NCBI GenBank assembly: GCA_017854535.1
Contig: JAFMHL010000008.1
Coordinates: 1-64,000 of the forward strand
DNA from: Nitratireductor sp.
GTDB lineage: Bacteria > Pseudomonadota > Alphaproteobacteria > Rhizobiales > Rhizobiaceae
Direction of reading: 5' to 3'
Length of the DNA: 64,000 nucleotides
Shown here: positions 1-10,211 of the stretch, one piece after another
Layout: each line of letters opens with the position of its first letter
How positions within the stretch are numbered: position 1 is the stretch's first letter
Made by a program: the position numbers and the translations under genes
The notes under the pieces: model-generated
Seen by the model: the letters and a program-made list of their open reading frames with translations, nothing else
Database searches by the model: none
Told to the model about the DNA's origin: nothing

Positions 1-69
1 GCGCTCGACTTGCATGTGTTAGGCCTGCCGCCAGCGTTCGTTCTGAGCCAGGATCAAACTCTCAGGTTT
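1..69 (-). rRNA. rrs: 16S ribosomal RNA, 5' end only (partial)
   Basis: The reverse complement of the left edge contains the universal 16S 5' segment: the 27F primer site AGAGTTTGATCCTGGCTCAG starts at position 62 and reads toward position 1, followed by a typical alphaproteobacterial continuation. By analogy with E. coli the mature 5' end lies about seven bases upstream, near 69. The rest of the rRNA operon is outside the window to the left. Confidence 0.97.
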
Positions 70-338
70 TATGAGATTTTGATCGGCTATATTTTAGACA
101 CAAGTAATATGTGTCAGGTCACGCATATTTGCATCGATCTTGCGACCGACGCGAAATTGACGAGAACATTTTATAACACCTTACCAACTATCTGAATAAA
201 TTCATATAGTTAGCAATGTTTGTAACATTCTCGAAACGTGTTAGCCAAGTCTCTTTCGAATAACACAACCCAAGGAATAAGGATTGTGCATTCAGCAGGA
301 ACTCCGCCACCCACGTTTCTCTTTCTTCATATTTAATT

Positions 339-349
339 GTCAAAGAACC
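339..349 (-). promoter_or_regulatory. boxA-like rRNA antitermination element
   Basis: The minus strand reads GTTCTTTGACA, close to the rhizobial rRNA boxA (GCTCTTTGACA) and to the E. coli consensus TGCTCTTTAACA. It lies in the transcribed leader between the putative promoter and 16S, the expected place. BoxA binds NusB/NusE and keeps rRNA transcription Rho-resistant; that role is inferred from the family. Confidence 0.7.
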
Positions 350-508
350 AATATTCCAAACGAAATATTGTCGGCTGTTGGATCAGGGCGCTTCTTAGCG
401 AACCGGGCTTCCAGCCTTCGAGCACACCTTGCGGTGAAGATCTCTTAGATGATTTAACAAGAGCGAACTAAAGTGCGCCAGCGGCGCGCCGCCCTCGTTG
501 ATGAGCGG

Positions 509-538
509 TTTATAAGCTGGGGAACCTCAAAGTGTCAA
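509..538 (-). promoter_or_regulatory. Putative rRNA operon promoter
   Basis: On the minus strand a perfect -35 box TTGACA (533-538) is followed by an 18-bp spacer and TATAAA (509-514). A GC-rich stretch lies a little downstream, around 481-495. A-tract DNA just upstream resembles an UP element. Transcription would start near position 500 and run toward 16S. The match is strong, but the site is predicted only. Confidence 0.75.
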
Positions 539-747
539 CACGGAAATTCAGAAAAATTGCTTTTTTTCGAAAAAAGATTTTCCCATCCTGTCGGCCCATG
601 TTGATAGACACGAGATTCAAGGCGAAAACATGCTGATATCGCCTCAAAACAGCCAAATTTGCCTGTTTTTACAATCTTAAAAAAGTTTGTCGTAATTCTT
701 CTTTTGTGTGAAGATAGGGCAATATTTAGAACAGTCAGCTGGATCCT

Positions 748-2718
748 ATGTCAACAAAAGTACCATTAACAAAGAAAAACATCGAGTCTGACTTCTTAGG
801 TGACCTTCAACCTATACAAATGCGCCGCTCTAAAGGTGAAATGGACCGCCGTGGAATCAGCTTTCGCTGGTTTGGCGGTTCGGTTTTAACCGGAGCGGCT
901 TCCGTATTCCTTATGGGAGGCGCTTTATATGCCGCCCTTGATGGACGTCAAAACCTTGCGATACCAGCGCAAGCCTATCAAAGAGACGTTTCTACAGAAT
1001 CAGCGATTGGCATCGTTGCGAAAGGTTCACGCCCAAGTTTGGCTGCGCTTTCAGCCCCGGAAGAAAGCACAACCGGATTAATGATGGTCTCCACTATGAC
1101 CCGCGAGGGTGATCAGGACATTGTTAAGCTGAAACCATTCATGCATATCAGCGCACCACTTGCTGGAATTCCAAAACGGGAAGCAAAATATCCAAAATTT
1201 GATCCGCTGACCATTTTTTCCGAATCTGGCAAAGCCGAACCGATCATTGCCTCCACGGACCAAATATACGGAGCAGATGTTGAAGGGGAAATTTCTTTAA
1301 AGATTGAAGACTTTCCGTTTGGCGATCCAAATATCTCTTTGGCCCGTCGCCAATCTTCGCGTGATATTGAGACAATCGTCAGAAATGCTGCTCCTGGGTT
1401 GAACATTGGCGCAACAGCATTGACCTCTGTGGCTTATTTTGATCCCACTCGATTCTCGACTGAAGACAGTAATTTTGTTTCTACCCCCGGACTAACCATT
1501 ACCGCCGAAAACGTTTCAACCATGTCACGATCTTATAAAGAGGATTATTCAGGCGTTCGCTACGATGAGCGTTTCGCCCGAGTTCGATCTGAATTGCCTA
1601 TTGCGGTTGTCTTGCAGGGTGAAGGTTTGGCAGAAGCTGAATCAATTGAATTTGCCAATGCGATTGCTTCGGATTTGACGTCTGACAATTTCCTTGGCGA
1701 TGACCGTCTCCGCTTGGCATTCGAAATAGATAGCACTCAACCTGACATTCCAGAAAAACTTATACGCGTAAGCGTCTATCGCGGCGGCGCGCATCTGGTC
1801 AGCGTTATGAGAAAAGACAATGATAGGCTCTTCTACGCAAATGAGCCGGACCCTGTTCCTCAACAAGCATCAACAAAAACGGCAGAGCCTCTGCTCTCAT
1901 CCTCAAATCTGCCAAATATATATGACGCCATATATAGGACGGCAATTAGCGAAGGCTTGGATGTTGAAACCGCAGGCAAACTGGTCCGCATTTTTGCCTT
2001 CGATGTAGATTTCCGCTCTCCTATTGCCCGTCAAGACTCTCTTGAAATGCTGTTATCTCTCCAAGATGGCGATTTGGCTCCAACAGAAGATGCCGAAATT
2101 TTATATGTTGGGATCAATCTTGGTAAGGTGCAACGACGCTATTACCGCTTCCGCGATCCAGAAAGAGGATTGGTTGATTATTATGATGAAACAGGAAAAA
2201 GCGCGAAACAGTTCTTGTTGCGCCAGCCTGTGCCAAACGGAAAATTCCGCTCGGCTTATGGAATGCGCCGTCACCCGATTACCAGAGTGCAAAAAATGCA
2301 TTGGGGGGTAGATTATTCAGCGCCGCGCGGCACGCCTATTCTTGCCGCAGGTAATGGAACTGTAGAAAAGGCCGGATGGGCTGGCGGCAGTGGAAAACGA
2401 ACCATTCTTCGCCACGCCAATGGTTATGAAACATATTATCTGCACCAGTCTTCCTATGCCAAGGGTATACGACCGGGCGCCAGAGTAAGGCTTGGGCAAG
2501 TAATCGGCTATGTTGGATCAACTGGCCTATCAACTGGCCCACACCTTCACTACGAGGTTGCCGTAAACGGCAATAAAGTTAATCCATTGAAGATCAAACT
2601 GCCTAGTGGAAAGACCTTTACTGGGAAAGACCTAGCAGCATTTGAGGAAGAGCGGGACCGTATCGATACCTTACTGCGCGAGCGCAACGAAGAAAATCAG
2701 CGTTTGGCCAGAAACTAG
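748..2718 (+). CDS. M23 family (LytM-type) peptidoglycan endopeptidase, membrane-anchored
   Basis: This 656-residue protein has a short basic cytoplasmic N-terminus, one membrane segment at about residues 42-64, a long periplasmic linker and a C-terminal LytM/M23 domain from about residue 495. Zinc-ligand motifs are visible: H518-x3-D522 in the segment MHWGVDYSAPRGTP, and HLH at 599-601 in GPHLHYEV. The family cleaves peptide cross-bridges of peptidoglycan, or activates amidases when the site is degenerate; here the ligands look intact. The ATG at 748 is the first plausible start, with only a weak upstream GGA. The gene diverges from the rRNA operon and runs tail to tail with an L,D-transpeptidase gene 15 bp away. 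The exact substrate and any division role are not visible. Confidence 0.88.
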   Translation: MSTKVPLTKKNIESDFLGDLQPIQMRRSKGEMDRRGISFRWFGGSVLTGAASVFLMGGALYAALDGRQNLAIPAQAYQRDVSTESAIGIVAKGSRPSLAALSAPEESTTGLMMVSTMTREGDQDIVKLKPFMHISAPLAGIPKREAKYPKFDPLTIFSESGKAEPIIASTDQIYGADVEGEISLKIEDFPFGDPNISLARRQSSRDIETIVRNAAPGLNIGATALTSVAYFDPTRFSTEDSNFVSTPGLTITAENVSTMSRSYKEDYSGVRYDERFARVRSELPIAVVLQGEGLAEAESIEFANAIASDLTSDNFLGDDRLRLAFEIDSTQPDIPEKLIRVSVYRGGAHLVSVMRKDNDRLFYANEPDPVPQQASTKTAEPLLSSSNLPNIYDAIYRTAISEGLDVETAGKLVRIFAFDVDFRSPIARQDSLEMLLSLQDGDLAPTEDAEILYVGINLGKVQRRYYRFRDPERGLVDYYDETGKSAKQFLLRQPVPNGKFRSAYGMRRHPITRVQKMHWGVDYSAPRGTPILAAGNGTVEKAGWAGGSGKRTILRHANGYETYYLHQSSYAKGIRPGARVRLGQVIGYVGSTGLSTGPHLHYEVAVNGNKVNPLKIKLPSGKTFTGKDLAAFEEERDRIDTLLRERNEENQRLARN

Positions 2719-2733
2719 CCCGATCAGACCGCT

Positions 2734-3756
2734 CTATCGAATGCTAACCTGAACGCCTGTGGATACCAGCTTCGCCAACTCCAATGCGTCCCAATTTGTT
2801 AGGCGGATACATCCATTGCTAGATGATTTGCCAATTTGCGAGGGCTCCGGCGTTCCATGAATACCATAAGTTTTTTTAGATAAACCAATCCATGCGATCC
2901 CAACTGGATTGTTCGGCCCAGGAGCCACCAAAACTTGTTGATTTCCATCCATCACTTCAAACCCGTTATCGGGCGCAAGTGTGTAAGCAGGAAATCCGGC
3001 TTTGTTACGAACAGTAAAATCGCCTCTTGGCGAGGGATTCTTTAAAGAGCCTATGCTCGCTGGATAAACCGCAACGATCCGACCTTTGCCATCAAATGCG
3101 GTAACTTGCTTCAAATCTTGTTCAGCAACTATTCTGCTAACTCTGATATCCAAATACCTGCCAATATTGGCGACTTTAATGACAGTCCCTGCTTTTGCAA
3201 AATCTGCCCCTGGATTTAGCCGTTCTAAGAACACCTCATCCATATGAAAGCGTTCACCCAATAATTCTTGAACGCGCATAAAATTCAGTTTCTTCAACGA
3301 GCCCTGATCTTGAATACGTTTTGGAATTTCTGACACAAATGGTCCGCGAATATCATCTTGGGTCAATGTATATTCTTCGAACGCTGCCCCTCCTGCCTTT
3401 CCAAGCAATTCAGAAACCAAGGGAGATCCAATTTTAAGCTCGTTAAATTTAAATTGTGAGCGGTATATCTCAAGAACCCTTTCCAAATGTACAGACCCCT
3501 GTCCGTCAATCGCGCCCGGTGAAAAACCCGATCTATCTAACAGGATCTGCAATTCGGCAATCGCCAGTTCTTCGTCACTAACCAGCTTGTGGGGTGCCGC
3601 AACATCTTCCGTGAACACAGTTTTCTGCCCACTTACGCTCGATTGCTTGATCAGGTTCGGATCAATCGCGTCCAAATCATCACTTGATAGATATTGACCT
3701 GGCGTCTGCACAGCAAATGCAGCGGAGCAAATTCCTATAGAGGCAATTCCAATCAA
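2734..3756 (-). CDS. L,D-transpeptidase (YkuD domain), exported
   Basis: The 340-residue product ends in a YkuD catalytic domain with H300 (HGTPEP) and the nucleophile C316 in the motif SSSNGCIRL. A peptidoglycan-binding-like helical repeat lies near residues 66-105. Enzymes of this family make 3-3 cross-links or attach proteins to peptidoglycan in the periplasm. The start is uncertain. The only standard start in frame is TTG at 3754-3756, which gives a hydrophobic signal sequence without a basic n-region and has no Shine-Dalgarno. The frame stays open upstream to a stop at 3856-3858, and the extra codons encode a basic, hydrophobic stretch (ERRNIGVAAILKYISRF) that would complete a normal signal peptide. 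No ATG or GTG lies there, so the true start may be an ATT near 3834. Confidence 0.85.
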   Translation of the reverse strand: MIGIASIGICSAAFAVQTPGQYLSSDDLDAIDPNLIKQSSVSGQKTVFTEDVAAPHKLVSDEELAIAELQILLDRSGFSPGAIDGQGSVHLERVLEIYRSQFKFNELKIGSPLVSELLGKAGGAAFEEYTLTQDDIRGPFVSEIPKRIQDQGSLKKLNFMRVQELLGERFHMDEVFLERLNPGADFAKAGTVIKVANIGRYLDIRVSRIVAEQDLKQVTAFDGKGRIVAVYPASIGSLKNPSPRGDFTVRNKAGFPAYTLAPDNGFEVMDGNQQVLVAPGPNNPVGIAWIGLSKKTYGIHGTPEPSQIGKSSSNGCIRLTNWDALELAKLVSTGVQVSIR

Positions 3757-3938
3757 AGCTAAAATCGGAGCATTTAAAATGAATCTAGAAATATATTTTA
3801 ATATAGCTGCTACCCCAATATTTCTGCGCTCAATCGAAATACGTCTCGCCCACTTCTAATTTGGTGGAGTAGATAACTTCTATCCCTTGAAAAGCAAGGA
3901 AAGAAATATTGGCGGGCTGCAAGGCACCCAATAGCAAT

Positions 3939-4313
3939 CTATTTGGGCGGCATATCATCAAGACCCAGTTCCGTCCGTAGCTTCTTGGTCAGCTTCAATG
4001 AGATCAAACGATGGCTTTCGGTGAGATAGGCCATCAAGTCTTCAATGGGCAATGCTTCGGGCTCAAACATTTGGATCCACTTACCTCCGCGCGGGGCTAG
4101 GTAAGGCGCAGGGCGCAAGCCTTTTTGTTCCCGCAAAATATCAAATGCGAGATCACTGGTTTTAAATACGATATGCGGCTCCTCGCTATCCGACCAACCG
4201 CCGATGGCAAACACTTTGCCCCCAACTTTCCACACATGCGCCCCGCCCCACTGAACCACATGAGTGGTTGCCGGAAGCGAGGCGCAAAATGTGTTATAGT
4301 CATCAAGCTTCAA
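3939..4313 (-). CDS. MmcQ/YjbR family protein
   Basis: This 124-residue protein has the YjbR/MmcQ fold signature: an N-terminal helix, a G-G-x-x-V-W-K strand region (WGGAHVWKVGGKVFAI), and a C-terminal helical part with the sequence LIxLSxKL-like ending. Members bind DNA non-specifically in the few cases studied; the cellular role is mostly unknown. The start is TTG at 4311-4313 with a GGA about six bases upstream. The gene begins only 17 bp after the clpB stop on the same strand, so it may be co-transcribed with clpB. No other supported start was found. Confidence 0.75.
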   Translation of the reverse strand: MKLDDYNTFCASLPATTHVVQWGGAHVWKVGGKVFAIGGWSDSEEPHIVFKTSDLAFDILREQKGLRPAPYLAPRGGKWIQMFEPEALPIEDLMAYLTESHRLISLKLTKKLRTELGLDDMPPK

Positions 4314-4330
4314 ACGTGATCCAACTATTA

Positions 4331-6946
4331 TTACGCGGCGGTCTTTTGTGGCTCGCTCTCACGTGCCTTACCAGACAAATGCAGGCGGTCCGCACTAACT
4401 GACACTTTGACAATCATCCCATCATGGATTTCACCCATCAATATCTTTTCAGCCAATTGATCTTGAAGGGTTGATTGTATGACACGTTTTAGAGGCCGCG
4501 CGCCATAAGCCGGATCGTAACCACGATTGGCCAACCATTCAACAGCTTCATCTGACAGCTCAATGTCTATCCGTCTATCAGCCAACAAGGCCTCAAGGCG
4601 TTTCAACTGAATGCGAACAATCGATGCCATATCTGAACGCTGCAAACGATGGAACAAGATTATGTCATCAACTCGGTTCAAAAACTCTGGTCTAAAGCTG
4701 GCTTTGACCACATTCATCACATCATCACGAACCTCGCCAACATCTTGCCCATCTTTAAGAGCGGTTAGGTATTCCGAGCCAAGATTGGATGTCATGACGA
4801 TCAGCGTATTGCGAAAATCGACAACACGACCCTGCCCATCCGTCAAACGGCCATCATCAAGCACCTGAAGCAAGACATTGAATACATCAGGATGGGCTTT
4901 TTCAATCTCGTCAAACAAGACAATTTGATAAGGCCTGCGCCGTACGGCTTCGGTCAACATGCCGCCTTCGTCATAACCAACATAGCCAGGAGGCGCTCCG
5001 ATCAAACGCGCAACGGAATGTTTCTCCATGAACTCAGACATATCAACACGCACCATCGCGCTGTCATCATCAAAAAGAAATCCAGCGAGCGCTTTCGTCA
5101 ACTCGGTCTTACCAACGCCTGTTGGACCCAAGAACATGAACGAACCAATCGGTCTCTGCGGATCTTGCAATCCTGCCCGTGAACGACGAACCGCTTTAGA
5201 AACAGATTGTACAGCCTCGCCTTGACCCACCACGCGTTTGGCAATCTCGTCTTCCATACGAAGAAGTTTGTCTTTTTCGCCTTCCAGCATTTTATCAACC
5301 GGAATGCCTGTCCAACGCGATACCACATGAGCGATGTGAGCAGGCGTAACGGCCTCTTCCACCATAGCTTCAAGACCATTGGAATTGGCAGTTTCTTGCT
5401 CCGTCAGCTTTTTCTCAAGATCAGGAATCACGCCATAGGCAATCTCTCCAGCTTTTCCGAGATCCCCTTTGCGTTGAGCCTGTTCCAGCTCCATGCGAGC
5501 GTGATCCAGCTTTTCCTTGATGTTTCTGGCACCAGACAGTTTGTCCTTTTCTGCTTCCCAGCGCGCGGTCAATCCATCGGCTTTTTCCTGCAAGTTAGCC
5601 AAATCAGACTCAAGCACTTTCAGCCGCTCTTTCGAGCCTTTGTCTTTTTCTTTTAACAAGGCTTCGCGCTCGATACGCAATTGAATGATGCGCCGATCCA
5701 ATTCATCCAATTCTTCAGGCTTGGAATCCACCTGCATCCGCAAACGAGAACCAGCCTCATCCATCAGATCGATTGCCTTGTCTGGCAAAAACCGGTCTGT
5801 GATATAGCGATTGGAAAGCATCGCCGCAGAAACCAAAGCCGAATCTGTGATCCTAACACCATGATGCAATTCATACTTCTCTTTGATGCCGCGCAAAATC
5901 GAAATGGTGTCCTCAACCGTCGGTTCACTGACAAACACCGGTTGGAAGCGACGCGCCAAAGCAGCATCCTTCTCCACATATTTGCGATATTCATCTAGCG
6001 TCGTTGCGCCCACACAATGCAATTCCCCGCGCGCCAAAGCTGGCTTCAACAAATTGGAAGCATCCATTGCTCCATCCGCCTTACCAGCACCAACCAGCGT
6101 GTGCATTTCATCGATAAACAAAACAATCTGACCCGCAGCTGCCTGAACTTCAGACAATACAGCTTTCAGGCGCTCTTCAAATTCACCACGATATTTAGCA
6201 CCAGCAATCAATGAACCCATATCTAATGCGAGTAATTTTTTGTCTTTCAACGATTCGGGGACATCACCGTTGATAATCCGTAAGGCCAAGCCTTCGGCAA
6301 TCGCAGTTTTACCAACACCAGGTTCACCAATAAGAACTGGATTGTTTTTCGTGCGGCGAGCCAAAACCTGAATGGCCCGGCGAATTTCATCATCACGGCC
6401 AATCACTGGATCCAGTTTGCCATCACGCGCATCTTGGGTGAGATCGCGCGCATATTTCTTCAACGCATCATATCCGGCTTCAGAATTCGACGAATCAGCA
6501 GTCCGTCCTTTGCGAATATCATTGATCGCCGTATTTAGCGCATTTGCGGTCAAACCAGCCTTTGCCAAAATATCCGAAGTTGGTGCAGATTTTTCAATGC
6601 ATAGGGCAAGCAACAGACGCTCTGCCGTTACATAGGAATCGCCTGCTTTGTCTGCAGCTTTCTCAGCTGTGTCCAAAACCTTGGCCAAAGTTTGTGAGAG
6701 ATATAGCTGGCCATTGCCGCCCTGCACTTTAGGAAATTTCGCTAATGCAGCTTCCACAGCCATTAAGGCGTCCTTTGGGCGTCCGCCGGCTTTTTGCATC
6801 AAGGATGCTGCCAAACCTTCCGGATCATCCAACAATACTTTTAGCAAATGCTCTGGTGAAAACTGCTGATGACCATCTGCAAGGGCTTTTGTCTGCGCCG
6901 ACTGGATAAAGCCCTTAACCCGATCAGAATACTTATCAATGTTCAT
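4331..6946 (-). CDS. clpB: ATP-dependent disaggregase ClpB
   Basis: The 871-residue protein has the full ClpB order: Clp_N repeats (1-150), AAA1 with Walker A GEPGVGKT and Walker B LFIDE, a long coiled-coil middle domain (about 410-530) rich in E, K and L, AAA2 with GPTGVGKT and [11 protein letters not shown], and the C-terminal small domain. The coiled-coil middle domain separates it from ClpA and ClpC. ClpB rescues aggregated proteins with DnaK in the cytoplasm. The reading frame stays open 48 codons upstream, but the ATG at 6944-6946 is preceded by AAGGAG at the right distance and gives the family N-terminus MNIDKYSDR, so I chose it. A heat-shock (RpoH) promoter is expected upstream; I could not place one with confidence. 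Confidence 0.97.
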   Translation of the reverse strand: MNIDKYSDRVKGFIQSAQTKALADGHQQFSPEHLLKVLLDDPEGLAASLMQKAGGRPKDALMAVEAALAKFPKVQGGNGQLYLSQTLAKVLDTAEKAADKAGDSYVTAERLLLALCIEKSAPTSDILAKAGLTANALNTAINDIRKGRTADSSNSEAGYDALKKYARDLTQDARDGKLDPVIGRDDEIRRAIQVLARRTKNNPVLIGEPGVGKTAIAEGLALRIINGDVPESLKDKKLLALDMGSLIAGAKYRGEFEERLKAVLSEVQAAAGQIVLFIDEMHTLVGAGKADGAMDASNLLKPALARGELHCVGATTLDEYRKYVEKDAALARRFQPVFVSEPTVEDTISILRGIKEKYELHHGVRITDSALVSAAMLSNRYITDRFLPDKAIDLMDEAGSRLRMQVDSKPEELDELDRRIIQLRIEREALLKEKDKGSKERLKVLESDLANLQEKADGLTARWEAEKDKLSGARNIKEKLDHARMELEQAQRKGDLGKAGEIAYGVIPDLEKKLTEQETANSNGLEAMVEEAVTPAHIAHVVSRWTGIPVDKMLEGEKDKLLRMEDEIAKRVVGQGEAVQSVSKAVRRSRAGLQDPQRPIGSFMFLGPTGVGKTELTKALAGFLFDDDSAMVRVDMSEFMEKHSVARLIGAPPGYVGYDEGGMLTEAVRRRPYQIVLFDEIEKAHPDVFNVLLQVLDDGRLTDGQGRVVDFRNTLIVMTSNLGSEYLTALKDGQDVGEVRDDVMNVVKASFRPEFLNRVDDIILFHRLQRSDMASIVRIQLKRLEALLADRRIDIELSDEAVEWLANRGYDPAYGARPLKRVIQSTLQDQLAEKILMGEIHDGMIVKVSVSADRLHLSGKARESEPQKTAA

Positions 6947-7073
6947 GTCTAAATCTCCTTTTGCCGCCACCCTATTTAGGCATGACGAACCTTGTGAAGA
7001 CTGGGCTCCCTTAGTGGCAAGCACCTGTCCTGATAGATATAGGAATTGGAAAATCAAATTTGAAGGGCTCAAC

Positions 7074-7104
7074 AAAAAAGGCTGGTGCATTTGCAGCCAG
7101 CCTT
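7074..7104 (-). terminator. Rho-independent terminator of the DUF4167 gene
   Basis: Inverted arms AAGGCTGG (7078-7085) and CCAGCCTT (7097-7104), extended by TGC/GCA with a one-base bulge, close a small loop. On the minus strand the hairpin is followed by a run of six T (7074-7079), just downstream of the DUF4167 stop. A looser T-rich stretch also follows on the plus strand. Confidence 0.8.
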
Positions 7105-7153
7105 TGTCTTTTTAATTCACACAGATTGTATATTTGCCGGTCTCAGGAACCCA

Positions 7154-7852
7154 TTATCCGCCAATAAGGCCTTGTGGCAATGCAGCAGCATCAGCTGTAA
7201 CACCTTCGCCTGGTGCTTCTTTCTTCCGTGAAGTGCGGCGGGCGCGTGGTGCGCGAACTTCTTCACTAGGAGCAGGCACATCACTTGCATCAGCTTTTTT
7301 TACATCCGCGGTGTTCTCAGGCTTTGGCGACTCAGAATCACCATCAGCCTCTGAACTGGCATTTTGAGTATTGCGATTATTGTTGCGGTTTGCGTTTCTA
7401 GGCTCACGACGGCGCGGCTGGCGTCTATTGTTTTCGCCTTGATCATTGCTGTCGTTGCTGTCATCGCCTGATGCGTCCAAGTTCACGTCTGGCTGATCGC
7501 CACTATCATCATCACTATTGTCGTTACTGTCATTGTTACGATTGTTCGCAGCTTGTGACACATTAAACTCTTCACGCTGTGCATTAGCAGCAGCGACAAT
7601 ACGGTTATAATGTTCGGCATGTTGTAAATAGTTCTCAGCAACAACACGGTCACCTGAGGAAAGCGCATCTCTTGCAAGGGTCGTATATTTTTCAGCAATA
7701 TGCGCCGCATTGCCCCGAATTTTTACATCCGGTCCATTGCTCTCATAATTCCTGTTCAGCGAATTAGATGGCTTATTGCTATTAGGATTGCGGCCACGAC
7801 CACGCATTCTATTTTTATTGTTGTTGTTATTATTGTTATTCTGCTGCCTCAT
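7154..7852 (-). CDS. DUF4167 domain protein with poly-asparagine N-terminus
   Basis: The 232-residue protein begins MRQQ followed by a run of eight asparagines, then an RG/RN-rich stretch, then the conserved DUF4167 helical block (about residues 40-85, including KYTTLARDALSSGDRVVAEN and LQHAEHYNRI). The remaining 145 residues are low complexity: N/D/S-rich, then arginine-rich (RRQPRRREPRNANRN), then K/P/A-rich. The domain is found mainly in Alphaproteobacteria; its function is unknown, and the basic, disordered make-up would suit an RNA- or ribosome-associated protein (inference). The ATG at 7850-7852 matches the family start; the frame is open further upstream but that part is not family-like. 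A strong terminator follows. Confidence 0.85.
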   Translation of the reverse strand: MRQQNNNNNNNNKNRMRGRGRNPNSNKPSNSLNRNYESNGPDVKIRGNAAHIAEKYTTLARDALSSGDRVVAENYLQHAEHYNRIVAAANAQREEFNVSQAANNRNNDSNDNSDDDSGDQPDVNLDASGDDSNDSNDQGENNRRQPRRREPRNANRNNNRNTQNASSEADGDSESPKPENTADVKKADASDVPAPSEEVRAPRARRTSRKKEAPGEGVTADAAALPQGLIGG

Positions 7853-8221
7853 GCTAATTCCAGCTATCCATTTTTTGCCCTGAAGGATCTTGATTACCTT
7901 GCCAAGGGTCGTTTTAAAAACCATCCCAATCCCGACAAGTCGGGTGGTTGGGTCGAGAAGCGTTGCTATTCAATGCCTAAATATTGGTTCCCCATAAATC
8001 CCACAAAAATAAAGTCCGAATCAATCGGTTTGTTTTCATCATCACCGGCGCTTTAAAGCACGAACAAGAATGAATTTTGGGATTTGTTTAGCGCTCAATT
8101 TAACCCTTGGCTAAATGCGCTCAAAAACGTCTACCTTTTTATTACGGCAATTCCAAGTCTTTTCTTTTGTCAGCATTAACGCCAGCTAAAGCGCGTCTTT
8201 CACACATAAGTCACTGATTCT
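7853..8221. other. Intergenic region between DUF4167 and prmC
   Basis: No gene is supported here. The only clear structure is a perfect hairpin CCCGAC-AA-GTCGGG at 7931-7944, about 80 bp upstream of the DUF4167 start and thus probably in its 5' leader. The minus-strand promoter for DUF4167 is expected here but no good hexamer pair was seen. Confidence 0.4.
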
Positions 8222-9094
8222 TTATGCTTCCAGCACTACAATGCGCTCAAGGCCGGAAAGATCAAGATGTGTAGACACTATTCCCCAACCCATTTCCGAT
8301 GCCATCGAGACTATTTGTTGATGCTGTCCGTGTCCGGTTTCAAGATAAAGGCGCCCGCCAGCATTTAAAATGCCATGCGTTTGCTGGAGTATCTTTCTGT
8401 AAATATCAAATCCATCTGGTCCCCCATCCAACGCTGCAGCTGGATCAAAAAGCCTTACTTCTTTTTCCAATGTCTCAATATCTGAGGTAATGATGTAAGG
8501 CGGGTTTGAAACAATGAAGTCGAAGCGTTCAACAATCCCCTTAAAACAATCCGTTTGGTGTAGCTCCAAACGAGAACTAACACCCAAAATCTCGCCATTG
8601 ATCCGTGTTGCCTCAATTGCTCCAGCTGCAATATCTGTTCCCAACGCTTTAGCTTCCGGCAGTTCAGCTAACAATGTGCACGCAATGACCCCGCTGCCCA
8701 CACCGATCTCTCCGAATAAAACGGGCGTTCCAGGCTTATAATCCTCCAGCACCCGCTCGACCAATAATTCTGTTTCAGGACGAGGCTCCAAGCAGTCTTT
8801 TCCAAATTGGAAGGAACGTCCGTAAAATTCTCGACGACCCAAAATTCTATATACTGGCTTACCCGTTTGGCGCTCTTCAATCATCTCAAGATAGGTTTGG
8901 TAGAGCTCTTCACCGATCAACTTTGATGATGCTGACAAAAGCCCCGCCATTTCTACTTTCAGACATCCAGCAAGCAATACCCGTGCATCAAGTGCCGCAT
9001 TTTCTATTTCGGCATTTTTCAGCCGAACCGCCCCTTCTCTTTGCGCTTCTCCAATTGTTTTGGAAAAGGTTGAAGCACCTGATTCACCCATCAT
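8222..9094 (-). CDS. prmC: Release factor glutamine methyltransferase PrmC (HemK)
   Basis: The 290-residue protein has an N-terminal helical domain (1-105) that recognises release factors and a Rossmann SAM-binding domain with motif I EIGVGSG (129-135) and the catalytic NPPY at 197-200. PrmC N5-methylates the glutamine of the GGQ motif in RF1 and RF2, raising termination efficiency. The start codon overlaps the prfA stop (ATGA, 9091-9094), so the enzyme and its substrate RF1 are translationally coupled, the usual arrangement. ATG codons at 9092-9094 and 9089-9091 are both possible; the first is used because it forms the overlap. Confidence 0.96.
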   Translation of the reverse strand: MMGESGASTFSKTIGEAQREGAVRLKNAEIENAALDARVLLAGCLKVEMAGLLSASSKLIGEELYQTYLEMIEERQTGKPVYRILGRREFYGRSFQFGKDCLEPRPETELLVERVLEDYKPGTPVLFGEIGVGSGVIACTLLAELPEAKALGTDIAAGAIEATRINGEILGVSSRLELHQTDCFKGIVERFDFIVSNPPYIITSDIETLEKEVRLFDPAAALDGGPDGFDIYRKILQQTHGILNAGGRLYLETGHGQHQQIVSMASEMGWGIVSTHLDLSGLERIVVLEA

Positions 9095-10161
9095 GCCTCG
9101 TCGGCTGCCAGCAACGTTGCCTGATGATCGGTGATCAAAGCATCAATAATCTCATCTAGTCCCTCGCCATTAATGATCCGGTCCAGCTTATATAAAGTGA
9201 GATTGATCCTATGATCGCTTATGCGTCCTTGGGGAAAGTTATAGGTTCGAATGCGCTCAGAGCGATCGCCGGAACCAACTTGTCCTTTACGCGAATCGGC
9301 TCTTTCTTTATCGGCCCGCTGACGTTCCATGTCATATAACTTGGCGCGAAGCGCTTTCATCGCATTAGCACGGTTTTGGTGTTGTGATTTTTCCGATGAC
9401 GTTACGACAATATTTGTAGGCAAATGCGTGATACGCACCGCGCTATCGGTCGTATTAACATGCTGTCCGCCTGCGCCAGAGGCCCGCATCGTATCAATAC
9501 GTAGGTCTTCATTGCGAATTTCAATATCAATGTCTTCGGCCTCAGGCAAAACCGCAACGGTTGCCGCCGATGTGTGAACCCTGCCACCACCTTCGGTTTC
9601 CGGCACCCGCTGAACTCGGTGCACGCCCGATTCGAATTTCAGTTTGGCAAACACGCTCTTGCCGTTAATTGCGGCGATGATCTCTTTATAACCGCCCACA
9701 TCCCCATCACTGGCGGAGAGTATCTCGACTTTCCAACCTTTTTCAACAGCATATCGCTCATACATACGGAACAAATCCCCGGCGAACAGTGCTGCTTCAC
9801 TACCACCAGTACCCGCTCTAATTTCCAAGACCGCACTCTTATCATCGGCTTTGTCTTTCGGCAGCAAAAGCAATTTAATTTGTGAAGACATTTTCTCGAT
9901 TTGCTCTTCGATATCCGGATATTCCATTTCCGCCATCTCGCGCATTTCGCGGTCAGTGGTTTTATCTGCGAGCAATTCATCAAGTCCCTTCAAGGCTTTC
10001 TCTGCCTCACGAAGTTCTTCGATTTTCTCAACCACGTCTTGAAGACCTGAACATTCAGAAGCCAAAGCAACATAGGTTTCAGGATCCGGATTTGCTGCCA
10101 TTTGGTTTTGCAGCGAATTGAAACGCGAAGTCAGTTGATTTAGTTTTGCGCTATCAAGCAT
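9091..10161 (-). CDS. prfA: Peptide chain release factor 1
   Basis: The 356-residue protein is a normal-length RF1. It has the N-terminal helical domain, the codon-recognition loop PxT (PET, 187-189, followed by GGGRVHTSA), and the peptidyl-hydrolysis GGQ at 231-233 in [14 protein letters not shown]. It ends translation at UAA and UAG. It precedes prmC in a two-gene unit with a 4-bp overlap, and follows ptsP on the same strand after 50 bp. The start is ATG 10159-10161. Confidence 0.97.
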   Translation of the reverse strand: MLDSAKLNQLTSRFNSLQNQMAANPDPETYVALASECSGLQDVVEKIEELREAEKALKGLDELLADKTTDREMREMAEMEYPDIEEQIEKMSSQIKLLLLPKDKADDKSAVLEIRAGTGGSEAALFAGDLFRMYERYAVEKGWKVEILSASDGDVGGYKEIIAAINGKSVFAKLKFESGVHRVQRVPETEGGGRVHTSAATVAVLPEAEDIDIEIRNEDLRIDTMRASGAGGQHVNTTDSAVRITHLPTNIVVTSSEKSQHQNRANAMKALRAKLYDMERQRADKERADSRKGQVGSGDRSERIRTYNFPQGRISDHRINLTLYKLDRIINGEGLDEIIDALITDHQATLLAADEA

Positions 10162-10211
10162 GCGTATATTCCAATTATTTCAAATAAGTCTGAGCAAGAA
10201 CAAAAAAATTG

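Larger units (their letters stand above)
70..747. other. rRNA operon leader and divergent upstream region
   Basis: No protein gene is seen here. The minus strand carries the rRNA promoter (509-538), a leader of about 430 nt and a boxA element (339-349). Upstream of the promoter (539-580) the DNA is rich in A and T tracts, including the 14-bp palindrome TTTTTTCGAAAAAA at 562-575, which fits an UP-element-like region. The plus-strand promoter of the M23 peptidase gene must lie between about 580 and 740, but no convincing hexamer pair was found. Confidence 0.6.

Noticed and set aside
4331-7090. Long clpB start at 7090
   Set aside because: The 48 extra codons are not family-like; ATG 6946 has a strong Shine-Dalgarno and the normal N-terminus.
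9091-10161. PET in the RF1 codon-recognition loop as an anomaly
   Set aside because: The loop is PxT with variable middle residue among bacteria (PAT or PVT elsewhere); Glu does not by itself imply a changed codon preference.
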